64,000 nt of DNA from Timaviella obliquedivisa GSE-PSE-MK23-08B (GTDB lineage Bacteria; Cyanobacteriota; Cyanobacteriia; Elainellales; Elainellaceae), in the NCBI GenBank assembly GCA_019358855.1, contig JAHHII010000001.1, positions 310,001 to 374,000 on the forward strand, in the 5' to 3' direction. The notes under the pieces are model-generated. The model had not been told where the DNA came from and ran no database searches. It saw only the letters and a program-made list of their open reading frames with translations. A program made the translations under genes and the position numbers. Numbering within the stretch: position 1 is the stretch's first letter; every line of letters starts with the position of its first letter. Below are positions 36,976-46,396 of this stretch, one piece after another.

Positions 36976-38271
36976 TTAACGAGGAGGTCGTCGCCGCTGC
37001 AAGAACTCAGGAATGTCGAGTCCTGGCTTAGTGACCTTTGGCTCAGGGCCAGGAGTAAGCGGAACTGAAGGTTGAGAAGGGGTTGGTGGCGGCGGTGGCG
37101 TACTGGGGAGCGATCGCCGGATTGACGAAACGCGTGCAGCTTGCACTGGCGGCGCGACGAGAGCTTCGGGGGTAAACCCTGTAGCAATGACTGTAATACG
37201 AATTTCGCCCTGGAGGCGATCGTCTAACACTGCACCAAAGATAATATTGGCGTTTGGATCAACCGCTTCGTAAATAATTTCAGCTGCTGCATTAACTTCA
37301 TGCAGGGTCAGGTCGTGACCCCCCGTAATATTAAAGACTACGCCCTTTGCGCCATCAATTGACGACTCTAGTAAAGGCGAGGAAATTGCTGCGGTCGCTG
37401 CTTCCCGTGCCCTAGATTTGCCAGAGCCAACCCCAATACCCATAAGAGCAGAGCCTGCATCCGCCATGACGGCTCGAACATCTGCAAAGTCTACGTTAAC
37501 GAGTCCAGGAATAGTAATGATATCAGAGATGCCTTGAACCCCTTGCCGCAAAATATCATCGGCAACTCGGAAGGCTTCTTGCACCGGAGTTTGCTCTGAA
37601 ATGACTGTAAGCAGCTTGTCGTTAGGGATGATGATGAGGGTATCAACCTGAGACTGGAGCGCTGCTACGCCATCGTCGGCTTGCCCGGTACGCCGCCGAC
37701 CCTCAAAGGTAAAGGGACGAGTGATGACACCAACCGTCAACGCCCCAACTTCCTTGGCAATTTCTGCCACAATGGGAGCCGCGCCTGTGCCTGTACCGCC
37801 GCCCATACCAGCGGTGATGAAAACTAAGTCAGAATGGTCGAGCGCGGCAGCAATTTCGTCGCGGGATTCTTCGGCAGCTTTCTGCCCGATCGCCGGGTTT
37901 CCTCCTGCTCCTAGTCCTCGAGTTAGCTTCTGCCCAATTTGCAAGCGATTGACCGCAGAAGCATGGGTAAGGGCTTGTGCATCAGTGTTGATTGTCCAAA
38001 ACTCTACACCAGAGACCTCACTCGCAATCATTCGATTGACGGCATTACAGCCGCCACCTCCTACCCCAATCACTTTGATCTTAGCAATGCTACTTGGCAC
38101 AATCTCATCACTCCTGTCTTCTTCTCGCAGTGAGCCCCTCGGATCATGGACTTGACCCAAGTGTATACCAGAGTTAGAGAAAGGATTTGCGTTGTTCATT
38201 GGGAGTGAAAAGTTGACCTGACTTTCGCCGGGGGCATCGGAGTTATTAGCTACTTTATTATCAAACGTCAT
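36976..38271 (-). CDS. ftsZ: Cell division GTPase FtsZ
   Basis: The tubulin-like ring protein, 431 residues. After a 60-residue N-terminal extension usual in cyanobacteria come [13 protein letters not shown], the tubulin signature [10 protein letters not shown], and LITIPNDKL-like and [18 protein letters not shown] segments. A proline-rich linker (residues about 380-415) leads to the conserved C-terminal peptide [14 protein letters not shown], which binds partner proteins such as SepF or ZipN. It lies downstream of ftsQ on the same strand, with 216 bp between, the conserved ftsQ-ftsZ order. Confidence 0.97.
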   Translation of the reverse strand: MTFDNKVANNSDAPGESQVNFSLPMNNANPFSNSGIHLGQVHDPRGSLREEDRSDEIVPSSIAKIKVIGVGGGGCNAVNRMIASEVSGVEFWTINTDAQALTHASAVNRLQIGQKLTRGLGAGGNPAIGQKAAEESRDEIAAALDHSDLVFITAGMGGGTGTGAAPIVAEIAKEVGALTVGVITRPFTFEGRRRTGQADDGVAALQSQVDTLIIIPNDKLLTVISEQTPVQEAFRVADDILRQGVQGISDIITIPGLVNVDFADVRAVMADAGSALMGIGVGSGKSRAREAATAAISSPLLESSIDGAKGVVFNITGGHDLTLHEVNAAAEIIYEAVDPNANIIFGAVLDDRLQGEIRITVIATGFTPEALVAPPVQAARVSSIRRSLPSTPPPPPTPSQPSVPLTPGPEPKVTKPGLDIPEFLQRRRPPR

Positions 38272-38487
38272 TGCGATTTAGAAGCCACTGGTACAAAGAC
38301 TTTTTAGCTCTAGATAACTATAGGTTAAGTTGCTTGAAAAACCAAACTTTACCGTAGCTCTTTGAAACAGTTGCTGACCTTAAGGAAAGTTCAATTTTAG
38401 TTAATTTTCATGAAAGGAAGGAGGCGATCGCCCTTAGAGCAATTTCACTTGACTGCTCAGTTTAACCCTTGGCAATCTACTCAGACT

Positions 38488-39393
38488 TTACAGACCTTGG
38501 AGAGGCTCTTGCTCTAGCTCTGGAGGCGAATCTTCCTCCAAATTTACAGGCGGTGGAGGCGCAAACATTTTGACTTGGGGTGCTTTAGGCTGATTGAGGT
38601 CAATATATTCTATTTGACTAGCATCAACCTGTTCAGGCAGTTTTCGCATTTGGTCAAGCGCCTGAAGTTGCTCGGCTAGGCGCGAGTCTTTGTAAGAACC
38701 TAAGTGAACTTTTCCAAGTTCGGTGTGAAGAATTAAGTTGCCTGGTTCACGCCAGTTAATTTCTGAAATTTTGACGGGGCTTTGGCTAATCAATTTGTAA
38801 AGGCTTGCCCACTGAGAACGATACTGCTCCTGCATTCCAAATACTTTCAGGGTTGGTAAGTCGCGGGATTTATTTAAAGAAACATATTTTTCGTAAGAAA
38901 GAATGTAACCTCGATCGTCGAGCAGCGATATGGGGATGGGTTCAGCAGGAGGAGGGATTTTTTGCTGAGGATTGGGGGCGACTGCGGGAACCATGTAGAC
39001 AACGGCGACAGCGTAGCGTTCTTGAATATGAACTGTAATGCCAGGTGGAAATAGACGACGGGTAATGTGGGCTTCGGCGATGGGGGCTTGAGAGTCTTCG
39101 AGTCGCTTGGCGATCGCATCTGGTTCCAGTGCCAGCAAGAACTGGGGATATTGGATGGCTAACAGCGATCGAATCGTGTCTGTTGTGAGGACTTTGTTGC
39201 CCTTAATTTCGACCTGAGCCGAATCGCGCAGAATCCAGTCGGGCAGGGTCGCTATCCATACGGCTCCAAAGGCTAGACCGCTAATAGCAAAGACTTGCCA
39301 ACTCGTTTGTAAAATGCGCCAACGTCTCTGGCGACGCAGCTTTTGCCGTCGGGCAGCCAGTTCTGAACGAGAGATGGAGGAGATATCGGTCAT
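38488..39393 (-). CDS. ftsQ: Cell division protein FtsQ/DivIB (POTRA domain)
   Basis: About 301 residues: basic cytoplasmic N-terminus (ARRQKLRRQRRWR), one membrane helix, then a POTRA domain (VEIKGNKVLTTDTIRSLL, ITRRLFPPGITVHIQERYAVAV) and an FtsQ-type beta region. It bridges early and late division proteins from the periplasm. The open frame begins at 39471, but the ATG at 39393 (MTDISSISRSEL) matches the cyanobacterial start. It ends in a proline/acidic tail (APPPPVNLEEDSPPELEQ). Confidence 0.9.
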   Translation of the reverse strand: MTDISSISRSELAARRQKLRRQRRWRILQTSWQVFAISGLAFGAVWIATLPDWILRDSAQVEIKGNKVLTTDTIRSLLAIQYPQFLLALEPDAIAKRLEDSQAPIAEAHITRRLFPPGITVHIQERYAVAVVYMVPAVAPNPQQKIPPPAEPIPISLLDDRGYILSYEKYVSLNKSRDLPTLKVFGMQEQYRSQWASLYKLISQSPVKISEINWREPGNLILHTELGKVHLGSYKDSRLAEQLQALDQMRKLPEQVDASQIEYIDLNQPKAPQVKMFAPPPPVNLEEDSPPELEQEPLQGL

Positions 39394-39529
39394 GACCTGA
39401 GCGCCTATATTTGCCAGGGTTAAGAAGCTAGTGTAGTCGGTCTCAACTGCTGCATCCGACTCATTCTGCACCCAGAAACGATACCAATATACGCCAGGAA
39501 TTCATTGATGGTTCACTCTGCCATAATCG

Positions 39530-41227
39530 TTAATCAATCTGCAAGGTGACTTGCTGAGGTGGATAATCAGAACCTTGCTTGGTGGCACAAAAGCCCAGAT
39601 CAACGGTTTGGTCGGGGTAGAGCGATCGCCCCCACTCGAAGGGTTCCACCGTATACGCAGTACCCTGGCGATCGAACCGTCCGCCCCAGCTATTGTCAAT
39701 CACCGCATCTGCCATTTGAAAGCGGAGTCGCCAATCGGGCGATCGGGCTGCTCCTTGATTTGTGACTTGCACCCGGAAGCAAAATCCAGTCTGCCAATCG
39801 GAGTCCATGTGGGTGGTATAGCGTAAGGACTCTACTGCTGCTCCTTGTGCTGCTCCTTGTGCTGCTACTCGAACTTCTGGAGGTTCTATCCGCTTTATTT
39901 CTGGGTCTTTAGCAGAAGAAGGAGGTGCCGCTGCGACTTCAGGAAAGGGGCTGGGCGTGACTCCTTGCGGGTAGCTTGAACGCGGGATCTGAGGAGAAAT
40001 TTGAGAAGCAGCTTGGAGATCTGCGGATGTGTCGATTTGGGCAGTTGTTGTGCCTACGAAACCTATTTTTCCTAAGAGTTTGCTTAAATAGCGTTGTTTT
40101 CGCCCATCTACCGCTCGCCAGTCATCCTTTAAAATGCCACCCGTATTGTCGCTGTTGGGGTTCCAACTCCAATAGGCAAAGTTGAGGTTGTTCTCGCCTA
40201 AATAATCCATGAATTGCCGTTGCCAAACCCCTTCTTTCGACCAGTAGCCAATTTTGTGTCCACCGAACTCTCCTACCAAAATGGGAGCCAACTTGAGACG
40301 AGCAATGTATTGAAAGCCAATTTCCCACCTTCTGTAAAGATTGTTGGGAAAAGTGCGATCGCTGAACCAGGCTTGGGGAAACACGCCTGAGCCATATTCG
40401 TGGGGTGAATAGACTAACTTATCAAGCCTAGATAGACGGACAGGATAGTTTCGTACTCCCTCCAAATTGCCGCCCCACCAGTGAGTATCCAACACCTGAC
40501 CTGGGACATTCTTTTCCACCCCTTCCACGACAATCAGCCAGTTGGGGTTAATGTCAAGAATGGCTTCTCCAGCGCGTTCTGCTGCCATCCGCCAATCGGT
40601 CGCCGTGTCACTGGTGCCCCAACTTGCGCGCCCGTGGGGTTCGTTCTTCAAATCAGCCCCAATCACATTGGCTTGGTGACGGTAGCGCTTTGCCAGCATT
40701 GTCCAAGTATTGAGCCAATCGGCTTCGGTGAAGCCATCGCCATACCATAGTTCAGGAATTTCCTTATCGTTAAGGCGATGGCTGTCGAGCAGCACCATTA
40801 GCCCGTACTGCCCTGCTTCTCCGATAATCCGATCCATGACTTCTAGAGGTGTTTTGCCCTCTAAATCCCGGTTGCTGCCTAGGGTGAAGTCAATGCCTTT
40901 GACCGCAGATTCTCGCAAAGATTGCACCGAGTAGGGTAGGCGAATCATGTTGAACCCCAGGTCTTTCATCTGAGCCAGCATCTCTTTGTAGTCCCTTGCC
41001 CAAAGACCATGGGGAACATGGGTATCGGTTTCAATGCCAAACCAATTAACGCCTCGGAGCAGAATTGGATGACCTTTAGCATCGACAATTTCAGCACCCC
41101 GAGTAGAGAGAGGCGTTTGAACAAGGGGGAGTTCTGCCACAGAGTTTTTGGAATAGAACGAGAATCCAATGATGAGGGACATCGTTAACAAACCGACCCA
41201 TAGCCAACTTAGCGATCGCCTCAACAT
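39530..41227 (-). CDS. Secreted GH5 cellulase-like enzyme with C-terminal CBM2-like domain
   Basis: A 565-residue exported glycoside hydrolase. It has an N-terminal hydrophobic anchor/signal (residues 5-27), then a GH5 (beta/alpha)8 barrel with the acid/base Glu in IGADLKNEPHG and the nucleophile Glu in ILVGEFGGHK. A Pro/Ala/Ser-rich linker (including a short AQGAAQGAA repeat) follows, and the last about 100 residues are a cellulose-binding-like beta-sandwich (QTGFCFRVQVTNQG...). It would cleave beta-1,4-glucans outside the cell, perhaps the organism's own exopolysaccharide. Downstream of menA and upstream of ftsQ on the same strand. Confidence 0.88.
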   Translation of the reverse strand: MLRRSLSWLWVGLLTMSLIIGFSFYSKNSVAELPLVQTPLSTRGAEIVDAKGHPILLRGVNWFGIETDTHVPHGLWARDYKEMLAQMKDLGFNMIRLPYSVQSLRESAVKGIDFTLGSNRDLEGKTPLEVMDRIIGEAGQYGLMVLLDSHRLNDKEIPELWYGDGFTEADWLNTWTMLAKRYRHQANVIGADLKNEPHGRASWGTSDTATDWRMAAERAGEAILDINPNWLIVVEGVEKNVPGQVLDTHWWGGNLEGVRNYPVRLSRLDKLVYSPHEYGSGVFPQAWFSDRTFPNNLYRRWEIGFQYIARLKLAPILVGEFGGHKIGYWSKEGVWQRQFMDYLGENNLNFAYWSWNPNSDNTGGILKDDWRAVDGRKQRYLSKLLGKIGFVGTTTAQIDTSADLQAASQISPQIPRSSYPQGVTPSPFPEVAAAPPSSAKDPEIKRIEPPEVRVAAQGAAQGAAVESLRYTTHMDSDWQTGFCFRVQVTNQGAARSPDWRLRFQMADAVIDNSWGGRFDRQGTAYTVEPFEWGRSLYPDQTVDLGFCATKQGSDYPPQQVTLQID

Positions 41228-41477
41228 CTGGCTCCAAGTCTCCTACTTACAAATCAACACAAAAATCCAAGTGTAACCAGACGATTGACGAATCGCTTGA
41301 GCAGATGGGTTCTAATGTACGGATTTTCACCCAAACTTTATTTGAACTAATGGGTTAGCAAATTACGCTTGACGGAAGTAAGTGGGAATGGTAGGTAATT
41401 TCTTGCAAAATTAGCCTTGAAAAATTAGCCTTGCTAAAGACCAACCTTTTTAATGATCAGCTTTCTTAAGGATTAGC

Positions 41478-42386
41478 TTAAAACAAGAAGCCCAGACTTA
41501 ACAGGATGCTGCTCCAAAAGTGGAGGGCGACGGCAATAAATTTGCTATTGCTAATGCGGGAGGGTTGGTTGTGATAGGTACGGACGTGGCGAGTCAGCTT
41601 GAGCGCAACTGGGAGGCTAGCAAAGATGAGCAGAGTCCCTAGGGGCAGAGTTCTCAGGGCAACAAAGATGACTGTGAGCGCGAAAATGCTGGCGGTTGCC
41701 AGGGTTAGCAGTTGAGAACCCTTGGCAGTGCCCAGCCGAACGATGGGCGATCGCTTCCCTGCTGCTAAATCATCCTCGACTTGGTGGAAGTGAGAGCAGA
41801 ACAAAACCAGCGTAGTGCTGATGCCCAGAATAATCGAAGCGACAAGGCTGGGGTTTGACCAAGCCTTAGTTTGACTGTAGTAAGCAGCGGCAACTGCTAG
41901 GGGCCCAAAGCTAAAGAAGCAGAGAATTTCGCCCAGCCCCTGGTAGCCTAAACGAAAGGGCGGCCCTTGGTAGAGATAGCCCAGGCAGCAGCACAGGAGA
42001 ATAATGCCCAGAATGGTGAAATCTTGCTGGAGGTAAGCGATCGCGCCAACTCCGCCAATTCCGAGCGCCAGCATGAGGTTGCCGATGGTTGAAATCAGCG
42101 ATCGATTACCTGTGAGATTTACTAAAGAGTGGGCTTTGTGGCGATCGATTCCGGTATCAGAGTCAAACACATCATTGCTAAGGTTTTCCCACGCCAGAAT
42201 TAGCACAGCAGAAACCAGAAATAGGCTAAAAATTTCCCAGTTAATGGCTTGCGTATCGGCGTAAGCGACTGCTGTTCCTAAAATAATAGGCATAATTGCC
42301 ACGCTGTACATGGGTGGCTTAATCGCTGCCATCCAGAGCTTTTTTGAGATGGGCGGGTTGGAATAATCGATGGGTTTGAGGGTCAT
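41478..42386 (-). CDS. menA: 1,4-dihydroxy-2-naphthoate phytyltransferase (phylloquinone synthesis)
   Basis: A 302-residue UbiA-superfamily prenyltransferase with eight or nine membrane segments that attaches the phytyl chain to the naphthoate ring of phylloquinone, the A1 cofactor of photosystem I. The first Asp-rich motif reads NDVFDSDTGID, and the second is represented by FHQVEDDLAAGKRSP. It is divergent from menF, with about 130 bp between starts, which suggests coordinated control of the pathway. Confidence 0.9.
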   Translation of the reverse strand: MTLKPIDYSNPPISKKLWMAAIKPPMYSVAIMPIILGTAVAYADTQAINWEIFSLFLVSAVLILAWENLSNDVFDSDTGIDRHKAHSLVNLTGNRSLISTIGNLMLALGIGGVGAIAYLQQDFTILGIILLCCCLGYLYQGPPFRLGYQGLGEILCFFSFGPLAVAAAYYSQTKAWSNPSLVASIILGISTTLVLFCSHFHQVEDDLAAGKRSPIVRLGTAKGSQLLTLATASIFALTVIFVALRTLPLGTLLIFASLPVALKLTRHVRTYHNQPSRISNSKFIAVALHFWSSILLSLGFLF

Positions 42387-42518
42387 GGCAAGAATCGAAA
42401 TTAGGCAACTCGTTTTCTTAGTATCCCATGGAGTAATCTACATCACGCTTCGACCCCTTAAATGTGTTAGTTGTATTCATATTGTGACCGCACACTTTAA
42501 TGGATTTTTATAACCTCA

Positions 42519-43943
42519 ATGCTATGCCAGCCCTCGGTTCCCACCCTTAGCTCCACTCAAGATTGTAAACAGTTATATCGGTTTGTTGAATTTTGCAAAC
42601 AACAATCCATGATCGATCATCATCCCAAGGTTGCTAGCGTTACCTTGGGCATTCCAGTCGTTGATCCACTGCAAGTGATCCATGATCTGATGCAGCCGGA
42701 TGAACTGCATTTTTACATAGAAAACCGGGAGGAGGGGATGGCGATCGCTGCCATCAACACCACTCTCATTCATCGATCTGAGGGCACTCAGCGATTCGCT
42801 AATGCCCAACAGTTTACGCAAAATTGGCTTCAGCATTTCATCACTGAGGGAGAACATTCGCCTTGGGCAGTGCCTCAGTTCTTTGGCAACTTCACGTTTT
42901 TTGATCAAGAGCCTACTTCTTGCTTTGCACCTGCCACAATTTTTTTGCCCCAATGGCAAATCGTTCGCCGTCAAGAGCAATGTGCTTTAGTCGCTAATTT
43001 TCTAGTTGATTTTCAATCCAATTCAGAACAATTAGCAATTAAAGTTTGGCAGCAGATCCAAACCGTGAATCGATTGCAGCACGATTGCCTATTTTTTACC
43101 AATGTTTTGCCGCATCCCTTAGAGCAATGGGACAGAAAGCAATGGCAAACTGAGCCGTTTCGATCGGCGGTGATCGCGGCGCTAGAATCGATCCAGAATC
43201 AGCAAATCCATAAGCTGGTTTTAGCTCATGCGGTTGATGTGCGATCGCCACTGCCTTTTCAGTGGGCGCATTCCTTGCACAACTTGCGGCAGCGCCATCC
43301 TGACTGCACAGTGTTTTCGGTAGGTAACGGTCAAGGGCAAAGTTTTATTGGTGCCAGTCCAGAGCGGATTTTAAGCATTCACAATCATCAGCTTGTCACT
43401 GATGCATTAGCAGGTTCATCCCCGCGTGGGCGATCGACAATTGAAGATGCTGATTTGGCACAGCGATTGATGAACAGTGATAAAGAGCGACGAGAGCATC
43501 AAGTTGTTGTAGATTTTATTGCGCAAAGATTAGTGCATTTAGGGTTGCAGCCTACGTTTATAAATAGTCCTACTATCTTGCCATTATCTAATATCCAACA
43601 TTTGCATACGCCCATTCACGCGGCTATTCCTAATCACGTTCACCCATTTGAGATTTTGGCATCCCTACACCCAACTCCGGCGGTGGCTGGACTGCCTAGA
43701 GAAATTGCTTGTCAGCAGATTCGACAGTATGAAAACTTTGGGCGATCGCTCTATGCTGCGCCGCTGGGCTGGTTGGATGCTCAAGGAAACGCTGAGTTTA
43801 TCGTGGGCATTCGATCGGCGTTGTTAGATGGGCACTGCGCTCGTCTTTATGCAGGCGCAGGCATTGTCCAAGGCTCTGACCCAGACCGGGAATTAGCAGA
43901 AATTAAGCTGAAGTTTCAAACGCTCTTGCAGGCGCTAGTTTGA
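42519..43943 (+). CDS. menF: Isochorismate synthase
   Basis: A 474-residue chorismate-utilising enzyme converting chorismate to isochorismate for phylloquinone. The C-terminal half carries KLVLAHAVDV, FIGASPERILS, ALAGSSPRGRSTIEDADLAQRL, HPTPAVAGLPRE and YAGAGIVQGSDPDRELAEI, all diagnostic of the MenF/EntC/TrpE fold. The N-terminal 200 residues are poorly conserved as usual. It converges on the surface-glycan cluster with a 9-bp overlap of 3' ends. Confidence 0.93.
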   Translation: MLCQPSVPTLSSTQDCKQLYRFVEFCKQQSMIDHHPKVASVTLGIPVVDPLQVIHDLMQPDELHFYIENREEGMAIAAINTTLIHRSEGTQRFANAQQFTQNWLQHFITEGEHSPWAVPQFFGNFTFFDQEPTSCFAPATIFLPQWQIVRRQEQCALVANFLVDFQSNSEQLAIKVWQQIQTVNRLQHDCLFFTNVLPHPLEQWDRKQWQTEPFRSAVIAALESIQNQQIHKLVLAHAVDVRSPLPFQWAHSLHNLRQRHPDCTVFSVGNGQGQSFIGASPERILSIHNHQLVTDALAGSSPRGRSTIEDADLAQRLMNSDKERREHQVVVDFIAQRLVHLGLQPTFINSPTILPLSNIQHLHTPIHAAIPNHVHPFEILASLHPTPAVAGLPREIACQQIRQYENFGRSLYAAPLGWLDAQGNAEFIVGIRSALLDGHCARLYAGAGIVQGSDPDRELAEIKLKFQTLLQALV

Positions 43944-44858
43944 AATCAGCCGCTTGAATTTTCGCCAGATCCGCCTGGCCAATCCCCCTGCCTTCAATTT
44001 CTCTAATTCATCCCGCAGGGTGCTCACTTGGACTTGCAAAGCATCTTCTTGAGATTCTAGATAAATAATACGCTGTTCTCTTTTTTGAGAGAGATAGTGA
44101 GTTTTTTCTAAGCGATCGTACTTGTCAATAAAAGATTTTTGAAGTTCTACTAAACGTTGATTGAGCCAATCTGGTTCTTGGTAAAGAGGAACTTGATTTT
44201 GAATGGCAAAAACTTCTTCAAATAAAGGGCGAATGTGACTTGATGCGCCTCCATGAGCATAAGATACAATCGTTCGAGGGTAATAGCCTAACTGAAGTGT
44301 ATTATTTTGCAGCAATCGAGTGAACCATTCGTAGTCTCCAGCAATGTTATAAGACTCGTTAAATAGTCCCAACTTCTGAAACAGGGCAGCTTTAAAGAAG
44401 CTAGCAGGTTGAATGAAGCATTCTCCTAAGCAGACCATTTCTTTAAGAATTTGATCGGGTGTGGCAGGTTTATGAATAGAAGACTTACCGAAGTTGAATC
44501 TTGCTTCATGATCGCCGTAGAGGAAGTCATATTCTGGACGATCTGCTAGAAAGTGAACCACATCATGAATAACGTTAGGATCATACAAGTAATCATCGGA
44601 GTTAAGGAAGTATAAAATATTTCCAGTGGCAAGTTGAATGCCTTTATTCATGGCGGCATAGATGCCATTATCAGGTTCGCTAATAAAATAGGTAATGCGA
44701 TCGCCATACTGCTCAATAATCGATTTTGTCCTATCAGTTGAATCACCATCAATCACAATATATTCAATTTGCGGATAGGTTTGAGTAACGAGACTTTGAA
44801 TCGATCGCTCAATAGTTTTTTCTGAGTTTTTACAGACTGTGATGACAGAAACTTTCAT
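43935..44858 (-). CDS. Glycosyltransferase family 2 with C-terminal coiled coil and basic tail
   Basis: About 307 residues: a GT-A domain (VSVITVCKNSEKTIERSIQS, FLNSDDYLYDP metal-binding region) followed by a coiled coil (YLESQEDALQVQVSTLRDELEKL in outline) and a basic end ARRIWRKFKRL. The basic tail is related in character to the SKFW module of the neighbouring genes but lacks the SKFW core. The frame opens at a TTG (44876), and the ATG at 44858 is preferred because it starts at the first Rossmann strand. Last gene of the seven-gene operon. Confidence 0.82.
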   Translation of the reverse strand: MKVSVITVCKNSEKTIERSIQSLVTQTYPQIEYIVIDGDSTDRTKSIIEQYGDRITYFISEPDNGIYAAMNKGIQLATGNILYFLNSDDYLYDPNVIHDVVHFLADRPEYDFLYGDHEARFNFGKSSIHKPATPDQILKEMVCLGECFIQPASFFKAALFQKLGLFNESYNIAGDYEWFTRLLQNNTLQLGYYPRTIVSYAHGGASSHIRPLFEEVFAIQNQVPLYQEPDWLNQRLVELQKSFIDKYDRLEKTHYLSQKREQRIIYLESQEDALQVQVSTLRDELEKLKAGGLARRIWRKFKRLISN

Positions 44859-44862
44859 AGAC

Positions 44863-46389
44863 TTACTCTTGTTCAACAGATAATCCCAACCACCGTTTTA
44901 GTTTAAACCACGCGCTGCGGAGCTTCCAAAACTTGCTAGTTTCTATAGCGGTAAGGCGATCGCGCAATATTTGTACTTCTGCTTGCGATCGCTCTAACGA
45001 TTGCCGGGCTTGCCGCCGAGATTCCTGCAATTCCTCTTCTGTAACTTTCAATGCCAGCGGATAAAACACTTTTTCAAAGCGCTTGCCCATCGCACCCGAA
45101 CCCCTCTCACTGCTGTACTGCTTTGGAGCATTGTGTCTCAAGTCCTCATATAGTTCAAGGTATCGCTGTGCCTGCACCGTTAAAGCATACTGTTGTGCCA
45201 TGACTTGCCGAGAGGCTTGTGCCCGGTGCTCTCGTAAATCATCAGCAAAGATGCCCTCTAAGATTGCTGCTGCCATTGCCGCAGTGTCTCCTAGCGGCAC
45301 AGTCCAGCCCGTCACACCATTTTTAACCACATCTGGAATGCCGCCTACCTCAAACGCAATGACAGGCGTACCGCAACTCATGGCTTCTAGCATGGTGTTA
45401 GGAAAGTTGTCTTCGAGGGAAGGCAGGACAAACAGGTCGGCAGCGGCATAGACTTGGCGGAGTTGTAGGTCAGAGTCAATTCTGCCAAAGAAATGCAAAG
45501 GCAAGCCAAGTTCGGTGAGGTGCTCGTTGGGAGTGCCGAAACACCAAAGCTGGAATTTTTGGGCAGCAAGAAGAGCTTGAAATTGAGGATTTTGGCGGCA
45601 GAGGTGCAGAGCTTGCAGCAGTTCGACAAACCCTTTGCGATCTTCGTTACCGTTGTCTGCACCAATCAGGAGAGCGATCGCCCCTGCTTCAAGTCCTAAT
45701 TCGCGTTTTGCCTCTGCCCGATTTAAGGGGAAAAAAACATCTGTTTCTAAAGAATAAGGAATTACCTCAATCCGTTGATTCTTCAACACGCGACTTTGCT
45801 TGGCGCAATTAGCTAACCACTGGCTAGGCGTAACAATCACAAGCGGTGTATCGCCCAACAAATCCAGCCGATCTTGCAACACTGCTGCGGTGAGGCTGTA
45901 TGGATCAGCTTGGAGTTGAGGACACACGGCACAATTTTGTTGATATTGATTGCACCCTGCTGAGTAATGACAGCCGCCCGTGAATGCCCACATATCATGC
46001 AGCGTCCAAACCACAGGCTTGTGCATTAACAGATGATGTAGGCTGGCAGGGGATTGATAATAAGCAACCCAATGAAGATTAATAATGTCAGCAGTAACGA
46101 TCGCATCGACAGGAGTTAAATCAATTCCGGGGTAGGGCAGTGAGAACGAAGTATTAGATAAAGGCGTGCGATTTTGGTTAACGTAACGCTTCTGAATGAT
46201 GGAAAGGAAACTGGAATGAGGATTGGTGGAAGAATGATCAAGCTTGAGAACAGTTTTATCTGGCGATCGCCGATCCAAAACCAGCATTTGTGAGTCTTGC
46301 TGAATAGCAATTAGTCCTCGGTGCAAACGGTAAGCCGCTCGTGCCGCTCCACCCCGAATATCACTGTTGCTCACCTGAATAATTTTCAT
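44863..46389 (-). CDS. Glycosyltransferase family 4 with C-terminal coiled coil and SKFW module
   Basis: A 508-residue GT-B enzyme. The N-terminus is MKIIQVSNSDIRGGAARAAY, and the donor site region PSLEDNFPNTMLEAMSCGTPVI carries the E(x7)E motif. After residue 430 comes a coiled coil (ARQSLERSQAEVQILRDRL) ending with IETSKFWKLRSAWFKLKRWL, the cluster-wide tag. The open frame begins at 46485 but overlaps the upstream gene; the ATG at 46389, seven bases after the upstream stop, is the clear start. Confidence 0.87.
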   Translation of the reverse strand: MKIIQVSNSDIRGGAARAAYRLHRGLIAIQQDSQMLVLDRRSPDKTVLKLDHSSTNPHSSFLSIIQKRYVNQNRTPLSNTSFSLPYPGIDLTPVDAIVTADIINLHWVAYYQSPASLHHLLMHKPVVWTLHDMWAFTGGCHYSAGCNQYQQNCAVCPQLQADPYSLTAAVLQDRLDLLGDTPLVIVTPSQWLANCAKQSRVLKNQRIEVIPYSLETDVFFPLNRAEAKRELGLEAGAIALLIGADNGNEDRKGFVELLQALHLCRQNPQFQALLAAQKFQLWCFGTPNEHLTELGLPLHFFGRIDSDLQLRQVYAAADLFVLPSLEDNFPNTMLEAMSCGTPVIAFEVGGIPDVVKNGVTGWTVPLGDTAAMAAAILEGIFADDLREHRAQASRQVMAQQYALTVQAQRYLELYEDLRHNAPKQYSSERGSGAMGKRFEKVFYPLALKVTEEELQESRRQARQSLERSQAEVQILRDRLTAIETSKFWKLRSAWFKLKRWLGLSVEQE

Positions 46390-46396
46390 AGTTATA

